Shown here piece after piece: positions 36,409 through 45,188 of a stretch of 64,000 nt of DNA. The notes beneath the pieces were generated by a model. The model worked only from the letters and a program-made list of their open reading frames with translations, made no database searches and was not told the origin of the DNA. The stretch's first letter is position 1; every line of letters starts with the position of its first letter. The DNA comes from JARRQB01 sp965368585 (lineage in GTDB: Bacteria > Pseudomonadota > Gammaproteobacteria > Chromatiales > Chromatiaceae). Where the stretch lies: NCBI GenBank assembly GCA_965368585.1, contig CBDUNM010000007.1, forward strand, positions 7,404 to 71,403. The letters are read 5' to 3'. The position numbers and the translations under genes were made by a program.

Positions 36409-37795
36409 CGCGCAACTGGACGATATCGAACGCTATCGACAGCGTATTGTTTCCCACCCACTTGCGCAGGGGTTGGATCTGGATGAGGTTGCTCGTTTTT
36501 TAACGCAGTTGCCGCAACGGCGATTTCCAGACCAAGCCTATGCCGTTCGTGGTGATATGCCCTGCATTCAACCACGCGGAGGCTTCCCCCGCTTCGAATC
36601 ACAAAAGCGTCTCACTCGGCAGCTGGACGAGGCGGGTGCCGATTTCATTCCGCTGACCATCGATAGCTACACGCGCCACAATCAATACGATACAGCCGGG
36701 CAGCTATTGCAGCGCAGCGAAGACGAAGAAAAGGACTACCTGAACGGTTACCCGCTGGTCAATCACGGCTACGAACTGACCCGCGAGCTTTATGATGGCA
36801 TCGACAAGCCCATCAGTCTGCGTCATGGCACGCCGGATGCGCGGTTGCTGGTGGAAGTGGCGATCGCATCGGGTATAGTCGAGATCGAGGGTGGCGGAAT
36901 CTGTTACTGCGTGCCTTACTCTGAAGGTTTTCCGCTCGATCGCAGCCTTTTGTATTGGCAGTACGTCGACCGGATTTGCGCGCTTTACTCGACGCCGGCG
37001 AAGCCGATTCACCGCGAGAGCTTTGGCCCCTTGTCCGCTACCATGGTGCCGCCCGCTGTTGCGGTAGCAGTACAGATCATCGAGGCGCTGCTCTCGGCCG
37101 AGCAAGGGGTGCTTTCGTTCGCGGTCAGTTTTGGCCAGACCGGCTCGATGATCCAGGATATCGCGACCGCCCGGGTGCTGCGCGCTTTGGCGCGCGAATA
37201 CTTGGACGAATTTGGTTTTAAAGCGACACGGCTCTATCTCGTTTATCACCAATGGATGGGGCAGTTTCCCATGGAAAGATCGAAAGCCGCCGCGTTGATC
37301 AGCGGCTCAACTTTGATTTCCAGCATGATTGGAGCCGATAAGATCGTGGTCAAAACCGTCGACGAAGCACTCGGTGTGCCGGCAGCCGAAGTTAACGCCG
37401 AGGCTGTGGAGACGGTACGTTACCTGCTCAAGACCTTTCGGTGCACCGAACCGATGTCGTCGGTGGAAATCGAACGTGAGATCGAGCTATTGGAGTCGGA
37501 AACCCGCACTTTGATGCAGGCGATCTTTGAACTGCCGGGTGAGGTCTTCTGGGAGAGCGTATTCACCGCGTTCCGCATGGGCTATCTGGATATTCCGTTT
37601 TCGCCGCACGCGGATAGCGCCAATCGACTGCTTTCCATGCGCGATGCCAATGCTTCGATTCGAATCGTCGATCCGGGCGGCATGCCGATGTCGGCACGAG
37701 ACGCGGAGCTGGAGCGGAAACTCGTTGCTTCCAATGCCAATCGCTCAGCACAGGGTTACCGGCAATTACTGGCCGACATCAATCTGATGATGTGA
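36389..37795 (+). CDS. glmE: Glutamate mutase epsilon (catalytic) subunit
   Basis: 468 residues of a TIM-barrel subunit. From memory of the Clostridium cochlearium enzyme, the residues gripping the substrate carboxylates are Arg66, Arg100, Arg149, with Glu171, Tyr177, Tyr181 and Lys326. With a shift of about four, Arg96 (SYTRHNQY), Arg145 (LRHGTPDAR), Glu167, Tyr173, Tyr177 and Lys322 are all present, and Arg63 (PRGGFP) fits the first. The active site therefore looks complete and glutamate-specific. The start is GTG 36389, within the end of glmS. No methylaspartase gene for the fermentative mesaconate route is nearby, which points to a biosynthetic use. Confidence 0.95.
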   Translation: MATPSRDAQLDDIERYRQRIVSHPLAQGLDLDEVARFLTQLPQRRFPDQAYAVRGDMPCIQPRGGFPRFESQKRLTRQLDEAGADFIPLTIDSYTRHNQYDTAGQLLQRSEDEEKDYLNGYPLVNHGYELTRELYDGIDKPISLRHGTPDARLLVEVAIASGIVEIEGGGICYCVPYSEGFPLDRSLLYWQYVDRICALYSTPAKPIHRESFGPLSATMVPPAVAVAVQIIEALLSAEQGVLSFAVSFGQTGSMIQDIATARVLRALAREYLDEFGFKATRLYLVYHQWMGQFPMERSKAAALISGSTLISSMIGADKIVVKTVDEALGVPAAEVNAEAVETVRYLLKTFRCTEPMSSVEIEREIELLESETRTLMQAIFELPGEVFWESVFTAFRMGYLDIPFSPHADSANRLLSMRDANASIRIVDPGGMPMSARDAELERKLVASNANRSAQGYRQLLADINLMM

Positions 37796-37814
37796 TGAGC
37801 AGGCAACAACACCT

Positions 37815-39074
37815 ATGGCAGCTGCCGTGAATCCGGACCAAATAGCCGTTGATATCGGCTCCACGATCATCAAGATAGCGTCCCTTGGCGATGACGATGC
37901 CTCGCTGAAACAGGTTTTTGAACCGCGGGATTTTGAACTCGGTATCGCAGCACAGGTCCAGCGCACTTTGGCGAAGTTCGGCACATCGGCCGACAACGGC
38001 AATATCCTGGTCTGCTCTTCCGCCAACGGCGGATTGCGAATCGGTATCGTCAGCTTGACCGATTACTACAGCGGCGCGGTGCTGCGGAACCAGGCCTTGT
38101 CCGCCGGCGCCAATCCGCTGTTCGTGGATCAGTTCGAAAGTTCGGACGGGAATCTGCAATCGGTCGATGTGCTGCTGGTGGCCGGCGGTATCGATTGCCC
38201 CGATGCCGGCCCCTTGGCGCAGCGCCTGGAACGCTTCCGCACAGACCTCTATCATTTCAATACTCTGGTCTATGCCGGCAACCGATATCTGGCGCAAGCG
38301 TTTGTCGAACGCAATCCGGGTGCCTTGGTGATCGACAATCCGCTGGCAACGGGACTGCGCAGCACCAGCGACAGTGTATTCGAAACCCTCAGACGCGCCT
38401 ATCTCGATGATCTGGTTCACAAAGAAGGCATCAGCGACTTAAGGATAGGCCTGTCCGGCGGCGTCCGTCCGACGCCGGAAGTGGTCAATCGCGGCTTCCA
38501 CCGTGCCGTACTCAATCGCTCCAGCATTGAGGTACCTGGCTCGTGTATCCTGATCGACATCGGCGGCGCAACCACCGACTTGCATTACACGGTCGAAATC
38601 ATTGTGGATGAAAGCGACGATCGGCCGGCGACCGGATCATCCGTTGCCCGCTACGTGTTCACCGATCTCGGAATCGTTTTTTCGCGCGACAGCACCCTGG
38701 CGCAAATGCGAAATCACCCGCGGATCTACGATTTTCTTACCCAGGTCATCGATGGCGATGTGAGAGAAGTCTATCGACTCCTGCGCGAGAGCGACTATGA
38801 CCCCGAACCCGACGTGCTTTCGTATGCGTGCTTGTTCCTGGCGTTGGATCGCTTCGCCCAGGGTAAAGGCCCCGGCTTGCCACAGGCCGACCTGTCAAAG
38901 GTGTCGCAGTTTATTTTGACCGGTGGCGCATCGCAAAACCTGAACGAGCTGCAAATCAGACGCCTTTTGGCTTTATTCATCGGCACCAGTAGCAGTAACC
39001 CCGGGGTGGAGATCGATCGGGATTACAGGATATGGGTTGAGGGAATCACTTGGATGGACAGCGCGAGCAACTGA
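37815..39074 (+). CDS. glmL: MutL/GlmL-type ASKHA ATPase associated with glutamate mutase
   Basis: 419 residues with the actin/Hsp70-type ATPase motifs: phosphate 1 in IAVDIGSTIIKIASL, phosphate 2 in CILIDIGGATTDLH, and the adenosine motif in FILTGGASQNL. This is the MutL/GlmL protein encoded between or beside glutamate mutase genes; it is thought to protect or reactivate the B12 enzyme. It is unrelated to the mismatch-repair MutL. It lies 19 bases after glmE and 43 before the decarboxylase, inside one compact operon. Confidence 0.93.
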   Translation: MAAAVNPDQIAVDIGSTIIKIASLGDDDASLKQVFEPRDFELGIAAQVQRTLAKFGTSADNGNILVCSSANGGLRIGIVSLTDYYSGAVLRNQALSAGANPLFVDQFESSDGNLQSVDVLLVAGGIDCPDAGPLAQRLERFRTDLYHFNTLVYAGNRYLAQAFVERNPGALVIDNPLATGLRSTSDSVFETLRRAYLDDLVHKEGISDLRIGLSGGVRPTPEVVNRGFHRAVLNRSSIEVPGSCILIDIGGATTDLHYTVEIIVDESDDRPATGSSVARYVFTDLGIVFSRDSTLAQMRNHPRIYDFLTQVIDGDVREVYRLLRESDYDPEPDVLSYACLFLALDRFAQGKGPGLPQADLSKVSQFILTGGASQNLNELQIRRLLALFIGTSSSNPGVEIDRDYRIWVEGITWMDSASN

Positions 39075-39117
39075 AATTGTTGAGCAACGCGCTGAACTAG
39101 GCCGTAAAGGAAATCAA

Positions 39118-40380
39118 ATGGGTTCATCGAACGATATCGTATGGAACCGTGACGCAAGCTTCGATTTTGCGGCACTTGCGCAGCAATACGCGACACCGTT
39201 TTATCTCTACGACGCGGATGGCGTTAACGCACGCATCGACGCCATACGCCAGGCATTCGAAAACCGGGTAAAAGTGTTCTACGCGGTCAAGGCGAATCCC
39301 AACCTGGAACTGCTCCGGGCGGTGCGCCCGGTCGCCGACGGTCTGGATATTTCCTCCGCCGGAGAATTGCAGCAAGCGCTGGCGGCCGGTTTCGATGCGG
39401 CGCACATGAGCTTCGCCGGCCCCGCGAAGACCCGCGCGGAGTTAACGGCCTCGGTTGACTGCGGCGTCGGTTGCATCAGCGTCGAGTCCTTGCGGGAACT
39501 GCACGACTGCCTGCGGGTCGCGCGTGAGACCGGAAAAAAGGCATGCATTCTTGTACGCGTCAATCCGGAAATGCTCAATCGTTCATTCGGTATGAAGATG
39601 GGCGGCCGCGCGATCCAGTTCGGCATCGATGAGGAAGACATCGCCGAGATCCTTTCGGTTGTTGAGTCCAATCTTGCGCACCTGGCGTTTCAAGGCATCC
39701 ATATTTACGCCGGAAGCCAGTGCTTTGACGCCGACGGCATTGTCGAAGGCGTCGAAAACACCTTTAGAATCGCCCGCGAAATCGAGGGCAAGTCCGCGCT
39801 GAAGTGCCGCATCATAAATCTGGGTGGCGGATTCGGGTTTTCACACACCAAGAAGGAAACACATTTGGATCTCGTAGCGTTGGCTGAAAGACTGTTGCCG
39901 ACACTGCGTGAACTTACCGAACGCACCGAGTTCGAACGCGAGATTGTGTTCGAACTGGGGCGCTACCTGACCGCGCCGGCAGGCATCTACGTCGCGCGCG
40001 TCATCAGCAGTAAAGTGTCGCGCGGCAAGTCTTATTACATGGTTGACGGCGGTTTGCATCATCATCTCGCCGCCGCCGGCACATTTGGCACAGCATTACG
40101 CTCGAATTTTATGGTGCGCAATCTAACCCGGCCAGATGCAGAGCCGACGCGTTGTAACCTGGCAGGGCCTTCCTGCAACCCAACCGACCTGCTTGGGGTT
40201 GATATTGAACTGCCGCGACCTGAGATCGGAGATCTAATCGGTGTACTGAACTCCGGCAGCTATGGCTTTACGGCCAGTCCGATCCTGTTTCTGGGTCGGC
40301 CGACTCCGGCGGAACTTGTACACAGCGAAGGCCGGGTAACACTCGGTCGTCGCTCCAGGACGATTCTGGACTTCAACTAG
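39118..40380 (+). CDS. Fold-type III PLP-dependent decarboxylase (VinO / exosortase-A-associated, DapDC-like)
   Basis: 420 residues from ATG 39118 behind AAAGG. The PLP Lys58 is in VFYAVKANPN, His195 in GIHIYAGSQ, the phosphate-binding GGGFG at 236-240, ELGRYL at 279-284, and the active-site Cys353 in GPSCNPTDLL. The fold is that of diaminopimelate and ornithine decarboxylases, but the HIYAGSQ and GPSCNPTD variants suit the group found with carrier proteins in exosortase-A loci and in macrolactam clusters. There VinO removes the alpha-carboxylate of ACP-bound 3-methylaspartate to give 3-aminoisobutyryl-ACP. Free lysine synthesis is unlikely, since no dap genes are nearby. Confidence 0.88.
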   Translation: MGSSNDIVWNRDASFDFAALAQQYATPFYLYDADGVNARIDAIRQAFENRVKVFYAVKANPNLELLRAVRPVADGLDISSAGELQQALAAGFDAAHMSFAGPAKTRAELTASVDCGVGCISVESLRELHDCLRVARETGKKACILVRVNPEMLNRSFGMKMGGRAIQFGIDEEDIAEILSVVESNLAHLAFQGIHIYAGSQCFDADGIVEGVENTFRIAREIEGKSALKCRIINLGGGFGFSHTKKETHLDLVALAERLLPTLRELTERTEFEREIVFELGRYLTAPAGIYVARVISSKVSRGKSYYMVDGGLHHHLAAAGTFGTALRSNFMVRNLTRPDAEPTRCNLAGPSCNPTDLLGVDIELPRPEIGDLIGVLNSGSYGFTASPILFLGRPTPAELVHSEGRVTLGRRSRTILDFN

Positions 40381-40400
40381 TCGCACCCTGAGACCGCTCG

Positions 40401-41165
40401 ATGTTTGGTCCGAAAGCCATCGTCGACACCCGACGCGTCGGGGATCAGGAAATTGCGTTCGCCCAACGACCGGGCGGCGAATCGTGTATCGTTTTTTTAC
40501 ACGGCTTGGGGTGCTCGAAGGAGTCTTTCGCGGAGGCGTTCCAAGGCCCTTATTTTCCCGACCGGTTTACGCTCCTCGCGCCTGATCTGATCGGTCATGG
40601 CGGTTCCAGCAAGCCCGATGATCTGTCCTATGAACTCGCCGAGCAAAGTGACATGGTCATCGCTTTGCTCAATGAACTGGCGATCGAAAAGATCGCCATC
40701 ATCGCCCACAGTATGGGCAATGTGCCCGGATTACTGTTGACCCAGAAAGGCTTGAACCTGTTTGGGTATTATTGTCTCGAAGGGAATATGACGCTTGCCG
40801 ATTGCACCACGAGCGCCCGGGTGGCGAAATTTTCCGAAGGCGATTTCGTCAAAAAATTCTATCCCCTATCGCCACAGCGATTTCGTTGTCGTGGTGTACC
40901 CGATGAGCTCGGTGCCAGTGCGCTCGCCTACTATCGCAGCGCTCGGTCGCTGGTCGCTTGGTCTTCCGGCGGGCGGTTATTGCCGCTTTACCACGGGCTT
41001 ACGGCTGATAAAGCCTACCTCTACGGTTCGAAATCCAAGGCACCGGAGTTCATTGCGCAGCTAGGTGACGGCGCAATCATCGAGATCGCAGAATCCGGCC
41101 ACTTTTTAATGAATGAAAACCCGGCACAGACCTACGGCGAAATCTCGGCTCGTCTCGTTGACTGA
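40401..41165 (+). CDS. Alpha/beta-fold hydrolase
   Basis: 254 residues with the oxyanion segment IVFLHGLGCSKESF, APDLIGHGGSSKP, the nucleophile elbow IAHSMGN (Ser104) and the C-terminal His in ESGHFLMNEN. The acid residue is less clear. It follows the decarboxylase by 20 bases and ends the operon. In this setting it may be a thioesterase releasing or proofreading the ACP-bound product, or one of the hydrolases known from exosortase-A loci. Both are inference; the fold assignment is firm. Confidence 0.82.
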   Translation: MFGPKAIVDTRRVGDQEIAFAQRPGGESCIVFLHGLGCSKESFAEAFQGPYFPDRFTLLAPDLIGHGGSSKPDDLSYELAEQSDMVIALLNELAIEKIAIIAHSMGNVPGLLLTQKGLNLFGYYCLEGNMTLADCTTSARVAKFSEGDFVKKFYPLSPQRFRCRGVPDELGASALAYYRSARSLVAWSSGGRLLPLYHGLTADKAYLYGSKSKAPEFIAQLGDGAIIEIAESGHFLMNENPAQTYGEISARLVD

Positions 41166-41349
41166 CAATATGCTCTCGACGGCTGCCTGAACGACAAAAA
41201 AAGTCGCCCGAGGCAAGGTCAGTCGCCTGGTTGTCGATATTGACTCGCCGTGTTTGCGCAGGCGGTATTCGATGACGCGCCATAAACGCCAAAACCAGCC
41301 CCCAGCAACAGGCGCTCGAGCGCCGACATCCGCGGGTATTTCACCGCGG

Positions 41350-41616
41350 GCTTAACCTGCATGTTGCAGCAGTATCCGGGATGATCGCGCCGGACAGGTG
41401 CGGCTGGACGCCGCTGTGGAGCGAACAGCATAGCCGTCGCTGCGACTTGAGTGAACAGCCAGTGCAGGCGTGCCTGGACAAGCGAGGGCCCGGATAGATC
41501 ATGGGCCGGTCACCAACCGTACCCTGCAGAAAACCCCGGAAAAAGAGGATTCGAAGCGGCTACATCGGGTTTCGGTATTTGGCCCATGATCGGCGGGTGC
41601 AACTTGCAGGTTAAGC
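41350..41616. repeat. Copy 2 of the ~255-bp repeat with terminal inverted repeats
   Basis: A complete copy of 267 bases. The left end GCTTAACCTGCATGTTGCA and the inverted right end (reverse complement GCTTAACCTGCAAGTTGCA) match at 18 of 19 positions. The first ~145 bases match copy 1 closely. The core GCATAGCCGTCGC corresponds to the hairpin core of the other copies with changes. No gene lies within. The second propeller gene starts 206 bases downstream; the remaining 41617-41822 shows no other feature. Confidence 0.8.
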
Positions 41617-41822
41617 ATCGCGAGCTGCCGGCGGCGCGCCAACCGTACGTGCTGTGGCAAGTAGTAGCTTCAGCCTTCCCGCCATGCTTAAATGAGCGTG
41701 CAACGATTTCAATCCGATCCGGCTTTTGTACGCCACCGGTAGCTGATCGTGCATTTCTCCGGCGCACGGTGCACGACTGTCGCGCAGACTGGAAACCCAA
41801 AATCACGCAAGGGTCTTCGCCG

Positions 41823-43421
41823 ATGATGATAAAGTGGCGCTCGCAATCTACGGTCGTATTGAGCGCCTGCCTGGTATCGCTTTCGGCCGTTGCTGCCTCT
41901 GCGCTGCAGGAAAAAATCGCTGCCAGCGCGGAGCAACAGTGGGTGTTCGTCAGCACCAATCGTTTCCAGGATGCCTGGCCGGATCCGCTGCAGTACAGTT
42001 TCGAAGGCGATCCAATGCCTTGGGTGCGTGGCAATCCGTCTTCCGTGATCAAAGCCTGGAGTTCGTTCGCCTGGGATACAAAGCGGGATCGACTGATACT
42101 TTGGGGCGGCGGACACGCCAACTACGCAGGCAACGAAGTCTACCTCTGGAACGGCGACAACGGCGCCTGGACGCGTGGCTCCCTGCCGAACGAAATCCAG
42201 CGTGTATACGGTGGAGAAGTTGGCGTTGAAGTGTACGACCACATCGCGATCGACGGGGCCGACAACGCGCCGCAATCTGCCCATACCTACGACAACAACA
42301 TCTATCTGCCACTTGCCGATCGTTTCCTGACTTTCGGCGGTGCGCCCTACAGTGCCGGCGGCGGCCACTTTCACGATATCAATCTGGACCACACGGGCCC
42401 CTACTTTTGGGATCCGGCAAAGGCTGATCCGAACAAAGTCGGCGGCACCACGGGCTCCCAGGTAAGACCGGATGAGTTCCCCGATGTACTCGGCGGCGGG
42501 ATGTGGGAGAACCGCCACAACCCGATTCCTTACGATCGTGGCCATATTGAAAGCGCTACGGCGTACGCCGTTGAAGACGGCAAGGAAGTCATCTACGTCG
42601 ATACGGCCATCGGACTGTTCAAGTACACGGTGACCGACCCCTTCGACGCCGCTCGGGACACCTGGGAACGGGTCGGCGATGCTTATCGGCCACTGGGCGG
42701 CAACTGGAGTCAGGGGCCCGGTGCACTGGACGCCGAGGAAGGGCTGTACGTGCGCATCGGCGGCCGGGCCGGCGACGGCAGCAACCGTTTTTATTACTAC
42801 GATTTTGCAGATTACGCACCGGACATCCTGGCGCTGGCCATGGTATTCGAACCGGTGGTGCTCGGTAGTTTCGACTTCGATACCGACCTCAGAGATGCGG
42901 GTATGGACTACGACCCGGTCAGAGACCGGTTCGTTATCTGGGACGTGAAAGGACGGCTATGGGCGTTGGCATCCCCGCAGACGACACTCAGTGGCCATTG
43001 GGAATTGTCGCTGATCGACGCGCTCGAATCGGCTGAGGGCTTTCCGAACCCGAGCGAACCCGGCAGCGTGGGCGCGGGCACCGGCATACTCGGCAAGTGG
43101 GAGTACGCCCCGGATCTGGATATTTTTCTGGGCCTGTACGACCCCTACGGCGGTGGGGTGTGGGCATACAAGCCGGAGAACTGGTCGCCCGCGAGCACAA
43201 ACCCGGAGCCGGACCCGAACCCGGAGCCGGAGCCGGAGCCGGAGCCGGACCCGAACCCGGAGCCGGAGCCGGAGCCGAACCCGGAGCCGGACCCGAACCC
43301 GAACCCGAACCCATACCCAGACCCGGATCCGATCCCGAATCCCAATCCAGCCCCCAATCCAGGCAACACGCCGGATATGCCTTGGCTACTCCCGGTACTC
43401 AAACTGATATTGGAAGAATGA
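41823..43421 (+). CDS. Secreted kelch/galactose-oxidase-like propeller protein with Pro-rich tail
   Basis: 532 residues from ATG 41823 (41826 is equally possible). A signal peptide (STVVLSACLVSLSAVAASA) leads to a propeller domain clearly paralogous to the one at 31246 (shared AWSSFAWD-KRD, GNEVYLW-G, TYDNNIYLP, YFWDPAKAD, NKVGGTTGS, NRHNPIPY). The end differs: after ENWSPAS comes a ~55-residue Pro/Glu/Asp/Asn repeat and a short end, MPWLLPVLKLILEE, with no VPxPA motif and no basic tail. It is therefore likely released or attached in another way. The frame open from 41451 runs through the repeat and is not coding. Confidence 0.85.
   Translation: MMIKWRSQSTVVLSACLVSLSAVAASALQEKIAASAEQQWVFVSTNRFQDAWPDPLQYSFEGDPMPWVRGNPSSVIKAWSSFAWDTKRDRLILWGGGHANYAGNEVYLWNGDNGAWTRGSLPNEIQRVYGGEVGVEVYDHIAIDGADNAPQSAHTYDNNIYLPLADRFLTFGGAPYSAGGGHFHDINLDHTGPYFWDPAKADPNKVGGTTGSQVRPDEFPDVLGGGMWENRHNPIPYDRGHIESATAYAVEDGKEVIYVDTAIGLFKYTVTDPFDAARDTWERVGDAYRPLGGNWSQGPGALDAEEGLYVRIGGRAGDGSNRFYYYDFADYAPDILALAMVFEPVVLGSFDFDTDLRDAGMDYDPVRDRFVIWDVKGRLWALASPQTTLSGHWELSLIDALESAEGFPNPSEPGSVGAGTGILGKWEYAPDLDIFLGLYDPYGGGVWAYKPENWSPASTNPEPDPNPEPEPEPEPDPNPEPEPEPNPEPDPNPNPNPYPDPDPIPNPNPAPNPGNTPDMPWLLPVLKLILEE
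43200..43372 (+). repeat. Pro-Glu/Pro-Asp/Pro-Asn coding repeat tract
   Basis: Tandem hexamer-like units (GAGCCG, GACCCG, AACCCG) encode an alternating Pro-X tail of about 55 residues in the second propeller protein. The array is near perfect at 43205-43300 and decays towards 43372. It forms an extended stalk in the protein, and its DNA is prone to length change by slippage. Confidence 0.85.
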
Positions 43422-43607
43422 CACTGGCCCGCAGAGAACGCCTCACAAGCGATGGTCAGATTGCAGGGTTGGTTGCTGCACAACGGAGTTACACGAATGC
43501 GCGCCAGCTTCGAACAAGACGCATTCGGATGACGACCGCACAACGACCGCCACGGGCTCGACGTTATTCAGTCATGCAGGCCAAGCGTCAAGACCCAGCC
43601 GGATTCC

Positions 43608-44336
43608 TCACTCGGGTTTGGAAGCGCCCGCCTCTCTCAGTTTGCGTTTGAGTTTCATCCGCAAACCGGTCAGGGCATACCCGGCCTTGGCGGCGATGTC
43701 GGCGTGTTTCTGAGCCTCTTCCAAGCGACCCAGGTCAGCCAGGACCAGGCCGTAGTTATAGTGAACCTCGGGAAGCGTGGACTTTATCGCGAGCGAACGC
43801 TCGTACATCTGCGCGGCTTCTTCCAGATGCCCCAATCGGTGTAAGTAAATACCGTATATTGCAGGTACAACCGGGTCCTTGTTGGTAAATGCCATGGCTC
43901 TGTTCAGGTAACACTCGGGCGGTGGATAGGCCTCTTTCCAACGCGTGATATCGGCTTCCGGCGGACGGCACAAACGACAATTTTCGGTATAGAGGCGCAC
44001 CATCGTGAATAAAGCCTGGTGGTGATTGGGGAAGAAGGAAATCGTGTAGTGTAGATCGGATTCAACTGAACCCGTAATACCGCCTAGTAACCGCTTCACC
44101 TTCGCCGAGTAATGGTGGGATTCCACTTTTTCGATGTTGCCGCCGGGGACATGTTGCCGACGATCGGTGTAGTCCGCCGGCCCGAATTCGCGCAATGGCG
44201 CTATTGCTGATGCTTCACAAGGCAAGCCGCTCAGATCGTCGCCCGCCCATGGGAATACACCCGCATGTATCGAGGGTGACATCGATATCGCCAACAACAC
44301 CAAAACGGTTAATAACGAAATTCTTTTTACGCGCAT
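43608..44336 (-). CDS. Exported tetratricopeptide repeat protein
   Basis: 242 residues with a signal peptide (ISLLTVLVLLAISMSPSIHA), a Cys-containing middle (ENCRLCRPPEAD) and at least two TPR units near the C-terminus (PVVPAIYGIYLHRLGHLEEAAQMYERSL and PEVHYNYGLVLADLGRLEEAQKHADIA). TPR domains bind protein partners in the periplasm; such proteins often accompany exopolysaccharide systems. It converges on the propeller gene and is not part of its operon. The partner is unknown. Confidence 0.75.
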   Translation of the reverse strand: MRVKRISLLTVLVLLAISMSPSIHAGVFPWAGDDLSGLPCEASAIAPLREFGPADYTDRRQHVPGGNIEKVESHHYSAKVKRLLGGITGSVESDLHYTISFFPNHHQALFTMVRLYTENCRLCRPPEADITRWKEAYPPPECYLNRAMAFTNKDPVVPAIYGIYLHRLGHLEEAAQMYERSLAIKSTLPEVHYNYGLVLADLGRLEEAQKHADIAAKAGYALTGLRMKLKRKLREAGASKPE

Positions 44337-44739
44337 ATACTAAAAACCTATAAGTTTGATTTTACCGGTTCGGACGGGATACCTCACTCAGGTGGTTAAT
44401 CTACCGACCGCGTTGAGGTATGACAACAACAAGGACACGACGCGGATGCACGTCAGCGTTCCCGTGCGGATACGGCCGCACTGGTCACGGTGTGGCATGG
44501 GCAGACTGATCGGCTTGCCGGCATCCTACGGCACCAGAACAAGATCGGTGCCATGCGGACTCGGGTGGGGCATCCCTGACCGATTCCGAGTATAACATAT
44601 TGTTTATAAAGTCATAATTTGCAGCTCCTGGGCACATGAAACCGGCTCGCCGTTCGCTTGAGCGGCAGATCGTAGAATCCGCGGGCGAGTCGATCACGCT
44701 TCGCGTCTTGAGGATTTACGACTTCATCGAGACCGCCAA
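44337..44739. other. Intergenic stretch with AT-rich island
   Basis: No gene is supported here. An AT-rich block near 44592-44625 (AACATATTGTTTATAAAG) stands out from the GC-rich background and may be a promoter. The region after 44640 may contain the unreadable upstream part of the glycosyltransferase remnant that follows. Confidence 0.35.
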
Positions 44740-45100
44740 GTGTTTTCGGTGACCGGTGCGCCCGCGATACAGCTGGCGAAGCGAAGTCTGCCACTGCCCG
44801 TTCTCACTGCAGTCACCGTCGAACACGCAGGAAGAGCGGACGGGAAATCTAAGTGCACGCTATCCAAACTGATTCAGCTGAACTTCGATTTGGTGGTCAG
44901 CTGTTCCATTGTGCCACTGCAGGCTTATTCCTTGATCGGAATGGGGATGTCCCTGCTGTCGCTGGCGTGCGTCGTGTTCGCTTGTCATGATATTGGCTGC
45001 AGGGGACTGGCTGCCCTGTTGTTCTGGGGAGATAGATCTTATTGACGCGCAAGATCCCGAAACTGTTGGCGGGAACCGCACAGGCGATGCCACTCGCGGG
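44740..45100 (+). pseudogene. Remnant of a family 2 glycosyltransferase (polyprenyl-phosphate sugar transferase type)
   Basis: The segment GKSKCTLSKLIQLNFDLVVSCSIVPLQAYSLIG followed by MGMSLLSLACVVF corresponds to the C-terminal part of GtrB/ArnC-like GT2 enzymes, where a G-x-S-K-x-x-x-x-K-L-x-x-L motif precedes two membrane helices. The catalytic N-terminal domain is missing, and the next expected part is in another frame (GLAALLFWG / GEIDLIDAQ). It is a relic of a glycan gene, which suggests that this accessory region once held more of a polysaccharide locus. Confidence 0.6.
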
Positions 45101-45188
45101 CTGCGCGACATAGCATTCAGTTTGGATTCATTGGCCGGCGCGTACATTGGGATCATGAGTTTCACACCACGTTTTTCCGGAGATTCCG

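Noticed and set aside
36389..39074. Glutamate fermentation (methylaspartate) pathway
   Set aside because: No methylaspartate ammonia-lyase or mesaconate hydratase genes accompany the mutase.
37815..39074. DNA mismatch repair MutL
   Set aside because: The motifs are those of an actin/Hsp70-type ATPase, not a GHKL ATPase, and the neighbours are glutamate mutase subunits.
39118..40380. Assignment of the PLP decarboxylase as lysA (diaminopimelate decarboxylase)
   Set aside because: No lysine genes are nearby, and it is embedded with glutamate mutase, ACP and ligase; the fold is shared, but context and motif variants point to an ACP-linked role.
41451..41822. N-terminal extension of the second propeller frame
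   Set aside because: It starts within repeat copy 2 and lies before a clear signal peptide.
43205..43330. CRISPR-like array
   Set aside because: The repetition is a coding Pro-X hexamer tract without spacers.
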